Positions 1 to 9,624 of a DNA stretch of 64,000 nt are shown piece after piece; position 1 is the stretch's first letter; each line of letters starts with the position of its first letter. The position numbers and the translations under genes are program-made. Source of the DNA: Fasciola hepatica. Its lineage: Eukaryota; Platyhelminthes; Trematoda; Plagiorchiida; Fasciolidae. The notes beneath the pieces were generated by a model. It was not told the DNA's origin, ran no database searches, and saw only the letters and a list, made by a program, of their open reading frames with translations. Location: assembly GCA_948099385.1 (NCBI GenBank), contig CANUEZ040000168.1, positions 6,987,501 through 7,051,500 on the forward strand. Reading direction: 5' to 3'.

Positions 1-82
1 TATTACACAGAGAAAATAGTAGTTGGCCTAGTGCGGAATCCTGCGGTACTCCACTGACGGTATTATCTAGCCTACAGTTCTT

Positions 83-1900
83 GATAATAATAATAATAAT
101 AATCTTAATAATAATTATAGTAATAACAATAATGGTATACTTCTGAACTGTGCTCCAGCGGCATGCATGTAAGCATGGCCAGAGTTTACAATATCACTGA
201 GTGAGGTGGGAAATTCACAAATTTCAAAGAAGGGTTCACACATCGCAGCAACAATGGACTAGGGCTAAGGAGAGTTTAAATGAAGCAAGGCGACAAGAGA
301 ATACACAGCAAATACGAACTGACTTCGGGTCAACTGCCGCAACAGTAATGAATCGGCCGGATGTAGGGATGTTCTGACAGACATTGGCTTTCGAGGTTAA
401 TAAAGCCGTGGAGGTGCATTTGGACTAGTGTCTGAGGGCTACGTGAGAAAGCAGCTGGGCAACACGAAGAACGTGGTTGGCAAGTTTGCACACTAGGTCT
501 AGGGGATATATGACAAATCCCACAGTGGTGTTTTTTACAGGTCACAAGGAAGCAGCTGGGACACACTAAGAATCCAAATGGCAAGCTTATATGATAGATC
601 CAGAGGATGTATGACAAATCCTATCGTGGGGTATCTGCAGGTCTAATGCTGCAGGTTGCTGTTAGGTAAGGCTGCAAACTGGGGAGTGAGCTGGATTCCA
701 GGACAAGAAAAACGCCACTTTCTTACGAAAAGGAGGAAAAACAGATACGTGAGCGAAAAATACGGGCGCTTTTCTTTACGTTCTTACATGTGTGTTTATA
801 TACACAATAATATCTACATGGATATAATTAGAGCTTTGATTAGACGTGTCTGTTGTCTGATGTATCGACTTGTTGTCCAGAGCCACGGTGGTTTTGTAGC
901 TGACGTCAACAAACATGCCATGCGTGCATGGGAAGGTACGAGGTGATTGAAAATTAGAGCGGGGGTGGGTAAGCATATGTGGAGAGATCAGTTCGCTATC
1001 ACTCCCGAGTCAGTCTTGTGCGCAGTAACAAAAAGCATGTCAAGCGGACAAGGGCGGTGTGGGGTTTTCCGTTTCGCAGTGTCAGGTGTGAGCTGATGGG
1101 AGACACCCATGATTGGAGTTTGCCCATTTCCTTCACAGCCCGATATTAATGGTATAAATAGATCAAATCGACCCCACTAGGTCTTTTCTGTTCTCCACTT
1201 CTTTCTAACAGAGGAGTGGTTGAGCCCATATAGGAGCTTCCCATGGCCCCTCCTCCCGACAAAAATTTCTCGCGTATGTCATTTTTGCAACTGCTGTGAG
1301 TTGTCTGTTTCCCCACATCCGGACGCAGCTATGGTAAAGTTGCCGTTGACATCAGGGGTTTCGCTTGCATGGGCTGAGAAAGTACAGAGTGTGGCCAAGA
1401 AATGTAATGTACGCGCCTGCATATACGTTTCAGTCTCGCACAGCGCCAGACCGTGCCTAAGACTGCCAGAGGCCGTTCTGGTGTGGTTGAATTAGGCTGC
1501 GCCAGTAGACGTTATGGCACACACGAAGAGCGAATGGCAGTCTACGTTAGGTGATGGATTCAGAAATCTTGGCAACATAGACTAGCTTTCATGTCGTGAA
1601 ATATAAAAGGGGGAAATTGAGGCCAACAGGTAGCTATTGGGAGGTGGAAATATGGGATAAAAGATTCTCAACCGGGATGATTAAGGCAAGCAAGTTACGG
1701 CCGGGCAAGGAAGCGGAGAGGAGCGGAAGCCAGAATAAATAAGAGAAGAGTCGAGGGATCAAGGAGTGAAGTGGAGGGAGGTGGAAATTAATGTCCTAGG
1801 ATCCAGCACCACTGAACCATTTGATGCTAGGAGAAAACATCAATGGCCAAAAACCTTGTGCAACAATAAATTTGTTTTACATGGCTGCCCTGGCACTATA
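83..1900 (-). mobile_element. Dispersed repeat inserted in the LINE, AAT-tailed (probable third copy of family f)
   Basis: The left end is an AAT-rich microsatellite (83-135), followed by AATGGTATACTTCTG. This closely resembles the left ends at 25,089 and 54,583. A 'ttcacaaa' stretch about 75 nt further in is also shared with the 25-kb copy. Both sides carry parts of one LINE RT (GYLS-GKFYVKLA on the right, NTVSGVPQ on the left), which supports an insertion of roughly 1.8 kb, close to the ~2 kb of the other two copies. The right boundary (1,890-1,905) is inferred from where RT similarity resumes. I see no clear target duplication. No intact coding region is visible, and internal similarity to the other copies is weak. 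Confidence 0.5.
449..648. repeat. Imperfect 101-bp tandem duplication
   Basis: Two adjacent units begin with AAGCAGCTGGG at 449 and 550. They share, in order, a GGCAAG core, a GATATATGACAAATCC / GGATGTATGACAAATCC segment and an ACAGGTC / GCAGGTC end. The units differ at many positions, so this is an old duplication inside the repeat that fills 83-1,900. Confidence 0.6.
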
Positions 1901-4259
1901 TAGCAAGTTTCACGTAAAACTTTCCTCCGCTAAGGTAGCCCAGTAGCCACCGCCGAATCCGTCCATTTATGCAGAATGGCCTCAACCTAATTGGTAAGAG
2001 CCGATGGTCTACGCGGTCATATGCCTTTCTGAAGTCAAGGTGACATACTTCTATCTGTTTACCTTCATCTACTCTTCAAATGCCTTTGTCAAGGAAGGTC
2101 AAGAGATTGACGAATCATGACCTGCTTTTAGAAATCCATGCTCAGCTGGGAGCAGCACAGAATTCTCTGGTTGGTTCCTGTAGACGTGCACCCGGATGAT
2201 CTTCTCCGGCACTTTGCATGGGATGCATTTTAAGCCAACAGGTCTGTAATTTCCGGTTTCAGAGAGGTGTCCCCGTCTTTGTGCAGCTTTTTTAAGTCTT
2301 GTGACAGTCTTCCACGATCAAGAGTGGCTTCATACAACTTGTATACTGGGACGAATAAGATGCCTATCCGCGGATTAATAATAGCACGGTAGATGTCATC
2401 CGGCCCGGAAGACTCATGTGCGTCTAACACTCCCATATGTTCGCGCTCAAAGTTCGCCGAAAGACTTAAAGCACTTATGATGGTTGGAAGAACCAAGCCC
2501 GTAAAACTTATTTACAAACCGTCATCTATTCCATGCACACCATTAAACTACCCACCCAGAGTGTCTGCCCTGCTTTGGTTGCCTGCTGCCAATCCATGAT
2601 CATTAGTCGTCAGTGGTCCTACTGCGCCTTTCAAGTGACCCTTAGAGTGCACCTGTCTATAGTACTCCTTTGGATGCTTCATGACACACTGGGCCAAATT
2701 CATTTCGCATGCCCGTCAAGCGGATCGCACGAGGTCAGCTGTCTCATTCCTATGCTTGTATAGCGAATCCAAGCCTGGCCACTCCCGAAGGCCTTGGAGA
2801 GAGCCTGAGTACGGTTTTCGCGCTTGTCTGACTTACCCGCCGCAACCCTCAACCACACCTGCTTGTCCTCAGTCCCCCCAGTGTCTCGATAGGGCAAACT
2901 AGTTTCGTAGAGCAACTAAATATTTTTCAATCACCGACAGCCTTCCTCCAAACTAGCATCTTCCGCTGTGCCTCAAGTTTAGTCTACCGCTCTAATTCGA
3001 AGCCCAAGAATATCCACATTGACGAAGCTCCTAATCAACCTCGAGGCTAGTCTGGGTTCACACGTGCAAAGGGTGATTCTGACACTCACACTTTCGCCCT
3101 TCCCCGACGGGTAGACAACCTGGAGTTCCGATGCATCATTATCATTATTCGTTATCACCAGGGCCAACGAGGATGGCTTGCAGCCGTTTTTATATCCTTT
3201 AACTTCCCTCTGGTGTTGGAACAGAGCATTGGAATGCCGCAAATGTGGATAGCTCTCTTCTTGGGTTCCCGGGCACCTCTATGCCCTGTCTATATATGGT
3301 AGGTTGAACTCTCCAAATACGAGGGTCTTGCGAGCTTCTTCTACTGGCATGACAAACAGTTGCAGGAGTAAAATGCCCCCGTCTCAGTTTGTATCCCGGG
3401 TCCTACACGGGCAGACCGCATTTGCACTTTCGTTCGGGAGTGTGAAAGCAACTGTGCTTCATTGTTTGTTTCGAGCACAAATCATGCTCCGCGACTCCAG
3501 ATGGTTCGTGCCGGCCCTAATGAGGACGGTACTCCTTGCCCTACACAGTCATGCTTCCTGTCCTGCCCGTAGACAGCTAACCCCGTTTTGTGTTACTACC
3601 GGTACATGGTCTTTGTTGAAATAGTCTGTGGCCTTAGGCCGGGTGTTCAACCAGTGCAGTGTCATAGAACTTTCCTTTGTCATTTTCATACGTACCCCAG
3701 CTGTCCAACTCACCAATCGCTGAACTGTGTCAAACCGTCTATCAGTGTCCGACCTTGGTGGCTGAAGTGTGACAGTTGCTTACTACGGCTGCCTTATGTT
3801 CCTCTTTGGTTGTTGGATTTTCTGACCAAAGGGATCAGTTTTGCTGCTGGTTTTCATGTATTCACAAACTGTGAATTGTGCAGTACCGTGCCATAAACTA
3901 CATGGTGATTCCCAACTATACGACGGTCTTTTGAGATTCTGCGAATTCTTGATCGCAATTATCTTTTTGTCGTGCTGATCAGTGAGACCTATAAATCAAA
4001 CGGCCCTTTGGACTAGAAAACAAGTTGCTCACACTTGGTTTCGCCGCCCGGAATTAGTAATACCCGATATCCCTTTGTCACCATTGTTTCAGCAATGAAT
4101 CCAATAAAGCCACAAAAACCACGAACGTGGTTGATACTGTGAAAGTCTGCTTCAAGAGAAAAATTTCCTTTTACTGGTTTATCTTGAAACGAAGAACCAA
4201 CGAGTCCATGAAAGTATAAACTGTTTACCTCCACCGCAACTGAAAAAGGTCACTTCCTT

Positions 4260-4800
4260 CGCACCCTTCTTTCACTCCTCCTCGTGGTCCTCCCAATGTT
4301 AGTCAGCTGCATTCTGCTGCTGCACCGTTGCCTGACAGTTTGCATGCTGTACGGAGTGGAGGCCACCAAATTCGCACTGCTCCTTGTCATGCGAGTAGTA
4401 CAAATAACTTGGATGTGTGCGACGAGCCAACTCCTAAGGTTGAAGCTGGCAAGACCGAAGGGAAGACTGGGTGGTGTGAGCATGAACTAGTGCAAAGGAT
4501 GGGTTCAGGTTGAGCTAGAAGCTGTTGGAATTTGAAGAGGGCCCAGCACATGATCAAGTGACTCCCTTTGATAGCGGGTGTTTTAAATGTGACAACCAAC
4601 TGACTCAAGAAACCAGCCACTTGGCGGCAGAGGCAATACATCGAGCTGGGTCTTTGCTGGGATCTGTGATCACAGCAGTGGCTTTATCAAATATTGAAGT
4701 TGAGTATTCTGATGGGTCTTCATAGAAATTTCATAAGCTTGTGCCGAGTTTCGAGGGCAGTATGGCTGACTAGCGGACGAATCTGTTGTACCGCAGTCAT
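4260..4800 (+). pseudogene. BEL/Pao gag remnant, N-terminal part (5' side of the nested insertion)
   Basis: Plus-strand coding remnant lying directly against the younger insertion at 4,801. The last 120 bases read, with stops, as a BEL/Pao gag segment: short blocks resembling NIEVEYSDGSS and KFHKLVPSFEGSMAD, the region that in related Gag proteins (DUF1759-like) carries a 'FDG-P--f--F---FE' pattern. The same frame continues after the target duplication at 9,625, which shows the two flanks were once one gene. A Lys/Glu-rich stretch at 4,330-4,510 could be the more N-terminal linker but is not diagnostic. At least one stop and one shift occur. The 5' limit is uncertain. Confidence 0.55.
4796..4800. 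repeat. Target site duplication GTCAT (left copy)
   Basis: GTCAT immediately precedes the TG of the left LTR. The same five bases at 9,625-9,629 follow the CA that ends the right LTR. Five-base duplications are usual for BEL/Pao integrases. Confidence 0.9.
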
Positions 4801-5378
4801 TGTAGAAACTATCCCGATTACTTGAACTTTCAATATAACAGAAAACGTGGTCTCACTAGCTTTACGCACGATATGGGCTGTACACGGCTACGGGCAGCAG
4901 AACAAATTCCAAATGTATAACCGTGTTTATCGTAATTTCGTGGTTCTAAACAATGCAATACATAACAATACATAAATGCAATGACTTACAGCCAGGTGAG
5001 CAACCAAGGGCAACAGTACAGAAAGTTATCCGAAAATTCGGGACAGCGCGGTCATAAACGGTCCACTCAGCAAGGAGTCATGCGAAACTGTAGCGCAGCA
5101 CGGTTGCGGTACAGACAGTGGGTCAAGAAGCGTAAGTGTAACGTTCTGCAGATTTTTCTTACAAGGGGAATGTACAATCATAGAACAATCGAGTCGGGAA
5201 CATAACGTAAAATGTTCACGCACCATACGTCGGAAAGGGGTAAATTTGAACTGTCAGTACAGTAAAAACAGGGAATTGGATCACAAGTATTCGAGGTTCA
5301 TGAGGGATATACACGCTACTCACGAGTAAGACAAGCGAAGATGTCGTCGAAAATACAAATTACAAAAAGTAATTTACA
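4801..5378 (-). repeat. 3' LTR of the young BEL/Pao element
   Basis: Starts TG (4,801) and ends CA (5,378) on the plus strand. It matches 9,047-9,624 at a constant offset of 4,246 bases. By eye the only difference I found is at the second base (G here, T in the other copy). The segment beside it inside the element, GACCCCGGGGGCAG on the minus strand, sits where a polypurine tract is expected, although it is not purely purine. Confidence 0.92.
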
Positions 5379-8300
5379 CTGCCCCCGGGGTCAGGGAACC
5401 TCACCAGCCATATTCGTAATTGAAGCGTCACCTTCCAGCAAGCACAGTTGTCGTAGATCTCGTCGGTGAATGCCGTTAGCAGTGCGTACAATGACTTCTC
5501 TTGTTCGGCCGTCGCTTCCAATGGTGGCGCTTTCCACGATACCCTTACTTGGTGAAACATAGCTTCAGTATTTGCAACCAGGGTGTACCGATACTCCCGG
5601 AACCTCGGAAGAACTCCATATAGACTGTTGACGAGGTCTGGACCCGTCAGCAGTTGCTTATTCAGGGACGTTTTGTTGCATTCTGCAGCACAATCGAATA
5701 CAGCTCTAGCCTTCGTTTGATCTCCGTGCTTGTACACTCCATGGTGTGCCAGATACAATACATGCGGGCCAGTCAAGTTCTGTTCTGAGCCGGATACAAT
5801 CTCAGCGTAGCCTTTCGTAATGTACTCGTTGACCATGGCTGCGCATTTTTCTTTAAGGTCATGGTCCCTTTCGAATCGATTCTTGAGAAACAGCAGTCTC
5901 TTCGGTGCAACATCCTTATTGTTCGGCAAGCATGGTCCACCGGGCTTCCATGGCAGGGCTATTTCATAGTGGCCGTTGACCCAAATCATTGAGGCGGTCA
6001 TATGACGTAAAGCTGTTCTATCATCTTCTGGCATACTCCGTTTGATGAAAGACTCTTCCACGAACTCAGAGTTAAACATACGCTCCGAGCTCATATCCAA
6101 TTCAGTGGCCGTGACATGACTAACATTGGCCGTCGCCTTACAAGGACGTTGGCACGAAGTCGGTCCTAATATCACCCATCCTAGAGGTCCTCTCACGCCA
6201 TTAGGATCATCTGGACTGCCCGTTCGTTGTTCTAGCACCCAATGTGCCTTTGGAACGTCGGCACCAATGAGAATACGGATGTCGGAGTCATCAATGGCTG
6301 GCATCAGGACTTCTTGCAGATGACTCCAAACTTCTAAATCTTGCTTTAGGTTGAGTGGTCTCAGTTTAGGCAAGTTTTCTACTGCCCACGCTCGGCGGAC
6401 TTGGATGACTTCCTCACCGTCTAGCGAAGTTAATGTAAAGGATACAGTGCGCGCTTTGGTTACACAATTACTATCGATGGTCTTAACCGTCACAAGCTCG
6501 GGCTTCCCATTGAGACCCAATTTTGTCAGGAGCGACTGGTCTACGAAAGTTGTGTCCGATCCATTGTCCAGCAATCCATTCACTGCGACCTCCCCTAAAG
6601 GACCTCGGAGGCGGACTGGCAATATAGCAAGGGAAATTCGACGGCCGGCGGTACTTTCGTCTGCTAATACGTGACCAACCGAAGCAGTGTTGTCTGTTGG
6701 CAGGGTTTGGTCACGATTAGATTCTGGGGTTTTTGGTCGATGTAGCATCGGGTGGTGTTGGCCTACACAGCCCTTCAGGCCACACGTCTTTCGCGAACGG
6801 CAGTCTTTAGTTACATGATTAGGCTTTAAGCATGAAAAACATAATTTCAGCTTCTTCACGGCATTATACCTGTCTATTACCTTTAAGTCTCGAAATTCGC
6901 TACACTGGTCCACGTAGTGGGGATTTTCACATATAGGGCAAACTTTGTTGGGGGTCGGCTTAGGACTGGTGCTAGATGGCTTAGTCTCGGTTGACATGAT
7001 TGTGGCTACTCGCTCGGTGGAGTATAGACTGCTAGCGGGCTTTCGAGAATCTGGTTGTCTAGACGCAGAAATGGCCGGTCGAGATACGTAAACGAGGCTA
7101 ACCAAGGCAGCATCGCCCTGATCGCTGACAAAACTCGTTAGTTCATCGAAAGTGGGCTCCCGTCCCGATCTGAGAATGAAGGATGCCCGGTCGAACCATC
7201 TGGACTGAACACTGGTGGGCAGTCGTTGCACAATAGCGCTCAGCGTCCGGCAGGCATTCAGATCAGCCTGGTAGCCGAGGCTCTTCATCGTGGCCGAACA
7301 CACCTTCATCTGATCCGCCAATTTTACCAGCGCCTTGGTATCAGTTTGCTTCAGCACAGAGCCGTCACTTAGCTCATCGATACATTTTCTGGCAATCACG
7401 TGAGGCCTGCCGAACCGGCGTTCTAGTATGCGTATGGCTTCGTCGTAGCCTTCCTGCGGCTCAAGCACCGTGCACCACCGAATGGCTTCAGCTGGCTCCC
7501 CCTCACAGGCCGAAATCAAGTAATCGAGGAGGTAGGCGGGGTCGTTATTGTACCTAGCGACTGTGGACTGGAAATTTCTCATGAACCCAATGAAATCCAT
7601 GGGATTTCCATCGAATTTGACTGATCGGCGAGCAGGCAGGCTCGTACAAGCTTGCAACAGCCTGGCGGTCTCGCTGACGTGGTCGAATTCCCTGGATTTA
7701 TCGGGCAGAACACGTATTCCCGGTCCGTTCAGTGTAATTTGGTCTTCCTGCCTTGTTTTTGACCCTGGTAAGGACATGACATAATCGTGAACAATTTTCA
7801 GTCGTTCACTGCGAGGTGGCGTAGGTGGCAGTATAGGCTCCGATCCAAAACTGCAGCTATCGCCGGACAATTCTTTGACGATTTCATCCTTGACTTCATT
7901 TATGCGTTTGGCAGCCTCGGCCTCCAGCTCTAACTGCTTAATCTTCAACCTGGCCAGTCGCAGTTCACGTTGTAGCTCTGGTCTGGAGGTTGAGCCATTT
8001 GCTGACTGAGCCTCTCTGCGGTTTGCGGGATGAGCCTCCATGCGGTTAACTGAATAAGCCTCCGTGCGGTTTACTGAATGAGCCTCCCTGTGGTTTGCTG
8101 AATGAGCCTCATTGCGGTTTACTGAATGAGCCTCGATGCGGTTTACTGAATGAGCCTCCATGCGGTTTGCTGGATGAGCCTCCATGCGGTTTGCTGAATG
8201 AGCCTCATTGCGGTTTGCTGAATGAGCCTCATTGCGGTTTACTGAATGAGCCTCGATGCGGTTTACTGAATGAGCCTCCATGCGGTTTGCTGGATGAGCC

Positions 8301-9019
8301 TCCATGCGGTTTGCTGAATGAGCCTCATTGCGGTTTACTGAATGAGCCTCGATGCGGTTTACTGAATGAGCCTCCATGCGGTTTGCTGGATGAGCCTCCA
8401 TGCGGTTTGCTGAATGAGCCTCATTGCGGTTTGCTGAATGAGCCTCATTGCGGTTTACTGAATGAGCCTCGATGCGGTTTACTGAATGAGCCTCCATGCG
8501 GTTTGCTGGATGAGCCTCCATGCGGTTTGCTGAATGAGCATCCATGCGGTTAACTGAATAAGCCTCCATGCGGTTTGCTGAATGAGCCTCCCAGCGGTTT
8601 GCTGAATGAGCCTCGATGCGGTTTGCTGAATGAGCCTCCATGCGGTTTGCTGGATGAGCCTCCACGCGGCTTGCTGGATGAGCCTCCATGCGGTTTGCTG
8701 AATGAGCCTCCATGCGGTTTGCTGAATGAGCCTCCATGCGGTTTGCTGAATGAGCCTCCATGCGGTTTGCTGGATGAGCCTCCATGCGGTTTGCTGAATG
8801 AGCCTCCATGCGGTTTACTGAATGAGCCTCCATGCGGTTTACTGAATGAGCCTCCGTGCGGTTTGCCGGATGAGCCTCCCAGCGGTTTACCGAATGAGCC
8901 TCCATGCGGTTTGCTGAATGAGCCTTCATGCGGTTTGCTGACTGAGCCTCCCAACGGTTTTTCCGCAAACCAGGCAATTCATCATTGAATGACTGTATAC
9001 TGGACGTAAATGACTTCAT
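5360..9019 (-). CDS. Gag-protease-partial RT polyprotein with 40 tandem octapeptides
   Basis: Open frame with first ATG at 9,017-9,019, about 1,219 residues. An in-frame TAA lies upstream at 9,035-9,037; reading can be extended three codons to a TTG. Residue numbers here count from that TTG. Residues 26-345 are 40 copies of an xEAHSxNR octapeptide. A Leu/Glu/Lys-rich likely coiled coil follows (about 350-390), then a DUF1759-like Gag region (about 465-610), CCHC-type knuckles (CPICENPHYVDQC near 693; CFSCLKPNHVTKDC near 735) and a protease-like LLDNGSDTTF (about 817). The RT N-terminus (ARAVFDCAAECN, then EAMFHQVRV near 1,155) ends before any catalytic YVDD. The C-terminal tail looks like a junction with another part of pol and stops 19 bases inside the LTR. 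Gag would assemble particles and the protease would mature them, but the protein cannot reverse transcribe or integrate. The active site reads D-N-G rather than D-S/T-G. Confidence 0.9.
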   Translation of the reverse strand: MKSFTSSIQSFNDELPGLRKNRWEAQSANRMKAHSANRMEAHSVNRWEAHPANRTEAHSVNRMEAHSVNRMEAHSANRMEAHPANRMEAHSANRMEAHSANRMEAHSANRMEAHPASRVEAHPANRMEAHSANRIEAHSANRWEAHSANRMEAYSVNRMDAHSANRMEAHPANRMEAHSVNRIEAHSVNRNEAHSANRNEAHSANRMEAHPANRMEAHSVNRIEAHSVNRNEAHSANRMEAHPANRMEAHSVNRIEAHSVNRNEAHSANRNEAHSANRMEAHPANRMEAHSVNRIEAHSVNRNEAHSANHREAHSVNRTEAYSVNRMEAHPANRREAQSANGSTSRPELQRELRLARLKIKQLELEAEAAKRINEVKDEIVKELSGDSCSFGSEPILPPTPPRSERLKIVHDYVMSLPGSKTRQEDQITLNGPGIRVLPDKSREFDHVSETARLLQACTSLPARRSVKFDGNPMDFIGFMRNFQSTVARYNNDPAYLLDYLISACEGEPAEAIRWCTVLEPQEGYDEAIRILERRFGRPHVIARKCIDELSDGSVLKQTDTKALVKLADQMKVCSATMKSLGYQADLNACRTLSAIVQRLPTSVQSRWFDRASFILRSGREPTFDELTSFVSDQGDAALVSLVYVSRPAISASRQPDSRKPASSLYSTERVATIMSTETKPSSTSPKPTPNKVCPICENPHYVDQCSEFRDLKVIDRYNAVKKLKLCFSCLKPNHVTKDCRSRKTCGLKGCVGQHHPMLHRPKTPESNRDQTLPTDNTASVGHVLADESTAGRRISLAILPVRLRGPLGEVAVNGLLDNGSDTTFVDQSLLTKLGLNGKPELVTVKTIDSNCVTKARTVSFTLTSLDGEEVIQVRRAWAVENLPKLRPLNLKQDLEVWSHLQEVLMPAIDDSDIRILIGADVPKAHWVLEQRTGSPDDPNGVRGPLGWVILGPTSCQRPCKATANVSHVTATELDMSSERMFNSEFVEESFIKRSMPEDDRTALRHMTASMIWVNGHYEIALPWKPGGPCLPNNKDVAPKRLLFLKNRFERDHDLKEKCAAMVNEYITKGYAEIVSGSEQNLTGPHVLYLAHHGVYKHGDQTKARAVFDCAAECNKTSLNKQLLTGPDLVNSLYGVLPRFREYRYTLVANTEAMFHQVRVSWKAPPLEATAEQEKSLYALLTAFTDEIYDNCACWKVTLQLRIWLVRFPDPGGSVNYFL
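7994..8953 (-). repeat. 24-bp minisatellite, 40 copies, coding for octapeptides in Gag
   Basis: Forty uninterrupted 24-bp units (960 bp). On the minus strand they encode variants of M-E-A-H-S-A-N-R; the first position varies most (M, I, N, W, T, V, R) and the fifth and sixth alternate S-A, S-V and P-A. Because the period is a multiple of three and the unit lacks stops, at least two other frames are open across long parts of it, giving spurious ORFs on both strands. Such arrays grow by slippage or unequal exchange, and the near-identity of units says this was recent. Confidence 0.95.
8090..8521 (-). repeat. Higher-order 2 x 216-bp duplication within the minisatellite
   Basis: Octapeptide copies 19-27 and 28-36 repeat in the same order: P-A, S-V, I-type S-V, then two N-type units, then the same series with a single N-type unit. 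That gives two 9-unit (216-bp) blocks, each made of a 120-bp and a 96-bp subarray. The only protein-level difference I see is the last residue of copy 36 (H for R). Confidence 0.8.
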
Positions 9020-9046
9020 TCCAGACAATATTGGTTACTGGCTAAC

Positions 9047-9624
9047 TTTAGAAACTATCCCGATTACTTGAACTTTCAATATAACAGAAAACGTGGTCTC
9101 ACTAGCTTTACGCACGATATGGGCTGTACACGGCTACGGGCAGCAGAACAAATTCCAAATGTATAACCGTGTTTATCGTAATTTCGTGGTTCTAAACAAT
9201 GCAATACATAACAATACATAAATGCAATGACTTACAGCCAGGTGAGCAACCAAGGGCAACAGTACAGAAAGTTATCCGAAAATTCGGGACAGCGCGGTCA
9301 TAAACGGTCCACTCAGCAAGGAGTCATGCGAAACTGTAGCGCAGCACGGTTGCGGTACAGACAGTGGGTCAAGAAGCGTAAGTGTAACGTTCTGCAGATT
9401 TTTCTTACAAGGGGAATGTACAATCATAGAACAATCGAGTCGGGAACATAACGTAAAATGTTCACGCACCATACGTCGGAAAGGGGTAAATTTGAACTGT
9501 CAGTACAGTAAAAACAGGGAATTGGATCACAAGTATTCGAGGTTCATGAGGGATATACACGCTACTCACGAGTAAGACAAGCGAAGATGTCGTCGAAAAT
9601 ACAAATTACAAAAAGTAATTTACA
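9047..9624 (-). repeat. 5' LTR of the young BEL/Pao element
   Basis: Direct copy of 4,801-5,378. It ends CA at 9,623-9,624, followed by the target duplication GTCAT. Its inner end reads TTTAG where the other copy has TGTAG, so the terminal dinucleotide is damaged in this copy only. It should hold the promoter for the minus-strand transcript; I could not identify a confident TATA box. Confidence 0.92.

Larger units (their letters stand above)
1..3900 (-). pseudogene. Decayed LINE (endonuclease then RT), runs off left edge, split by insertion
   Basis: Minus-strand non-LTR retrotransposon remnant, read from right to left. The apurinic-type endonuclease shows a GEFNLPYID-like motif near 3,296-3,320, then LALVITN near 3,150, then a decayed GKGES where families of this type usually have GKSDH (near 3,090). 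A charged linker lies at 2,700-2,915. RT follows: SGPDD at about 2,400, a kLHKDGDTS stretch, then HLDFRKAYDRVDH at 2,000-2,045 and a WLLGYLS segment near 1,930. The next RT block, SGVPQDSALG (usually SGVPQGSVLGPLLF), is in frame at 26-55. The two RT parts are separated by about 1.8 kb that starts in an AAT microsatellite, which I read as a later insertion. Frameshifts and stops occur throughout. The family is CR1/Jockey-like by motif order only. The 5' limit near 3,900 is uncertain. Confidence 0.72.
4801..9624 (-). mobile_element. Young BEL/Pao LTR retrotransposon, internally deleted (non-autonomous)
   Basis: A 4,824-bp element on the minus strand with 578-bp direct LTRs (4,801-5,378 and 9,047-9,624) and flanking GTCAT duplications. 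The internal 3.67 kb holds one uninterrupted frame: Gag with a long tandem repeat, zinc knuckles, a retropepsin-like domain and only the beginning of RT. The rest of RT, RNase H and integrase are absent. The frame passes through the purine-rich segment beside the left LTR and stops inside that LTR. LTR near-identity implies recent insertion, so the enzymes were probably supplied in trans. I see no canonical TGG primer-binding site directly after the 5' LTR; the first TGG in that direction is about 20 nt inside. Confidence 0.93.

Noticed and set aside
4981..5226. Small frames of 66-74 codons duplicated at 4,981-5,226 and 9,227-9,472
   Set aside because: They lie inside the two LTR copies and are identical because the LTRs are; no sign of a real protein.
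7994..8953. CRISPR-like array
   Set aside because: Units are contiguous with no unique spacers, are in frame inside a retrotransposon Gag, and the setting is eukaryotic.
8095..8988. Long plus-strand frames at 8,095-8,553 and 8,575-8,988 and a minus-strand frame at 8,550-8,954, each a repeat protein
   Set aside because: They are other frames of the 24-bp coding minisatellite. A stop-free unit whose length is a multiple of three opens several frames automatically.
9019..9046. tRNA primer-binding site of the young element
   Set aside because: No TGG-initial 18-mer lies directly inside the 5' LTR. TGGAATGAAG occurs about 20 nt inside, and a loosely similar TGGAACGAGG sits inside the older element, but I cannot match either to a tRNA 3' end.
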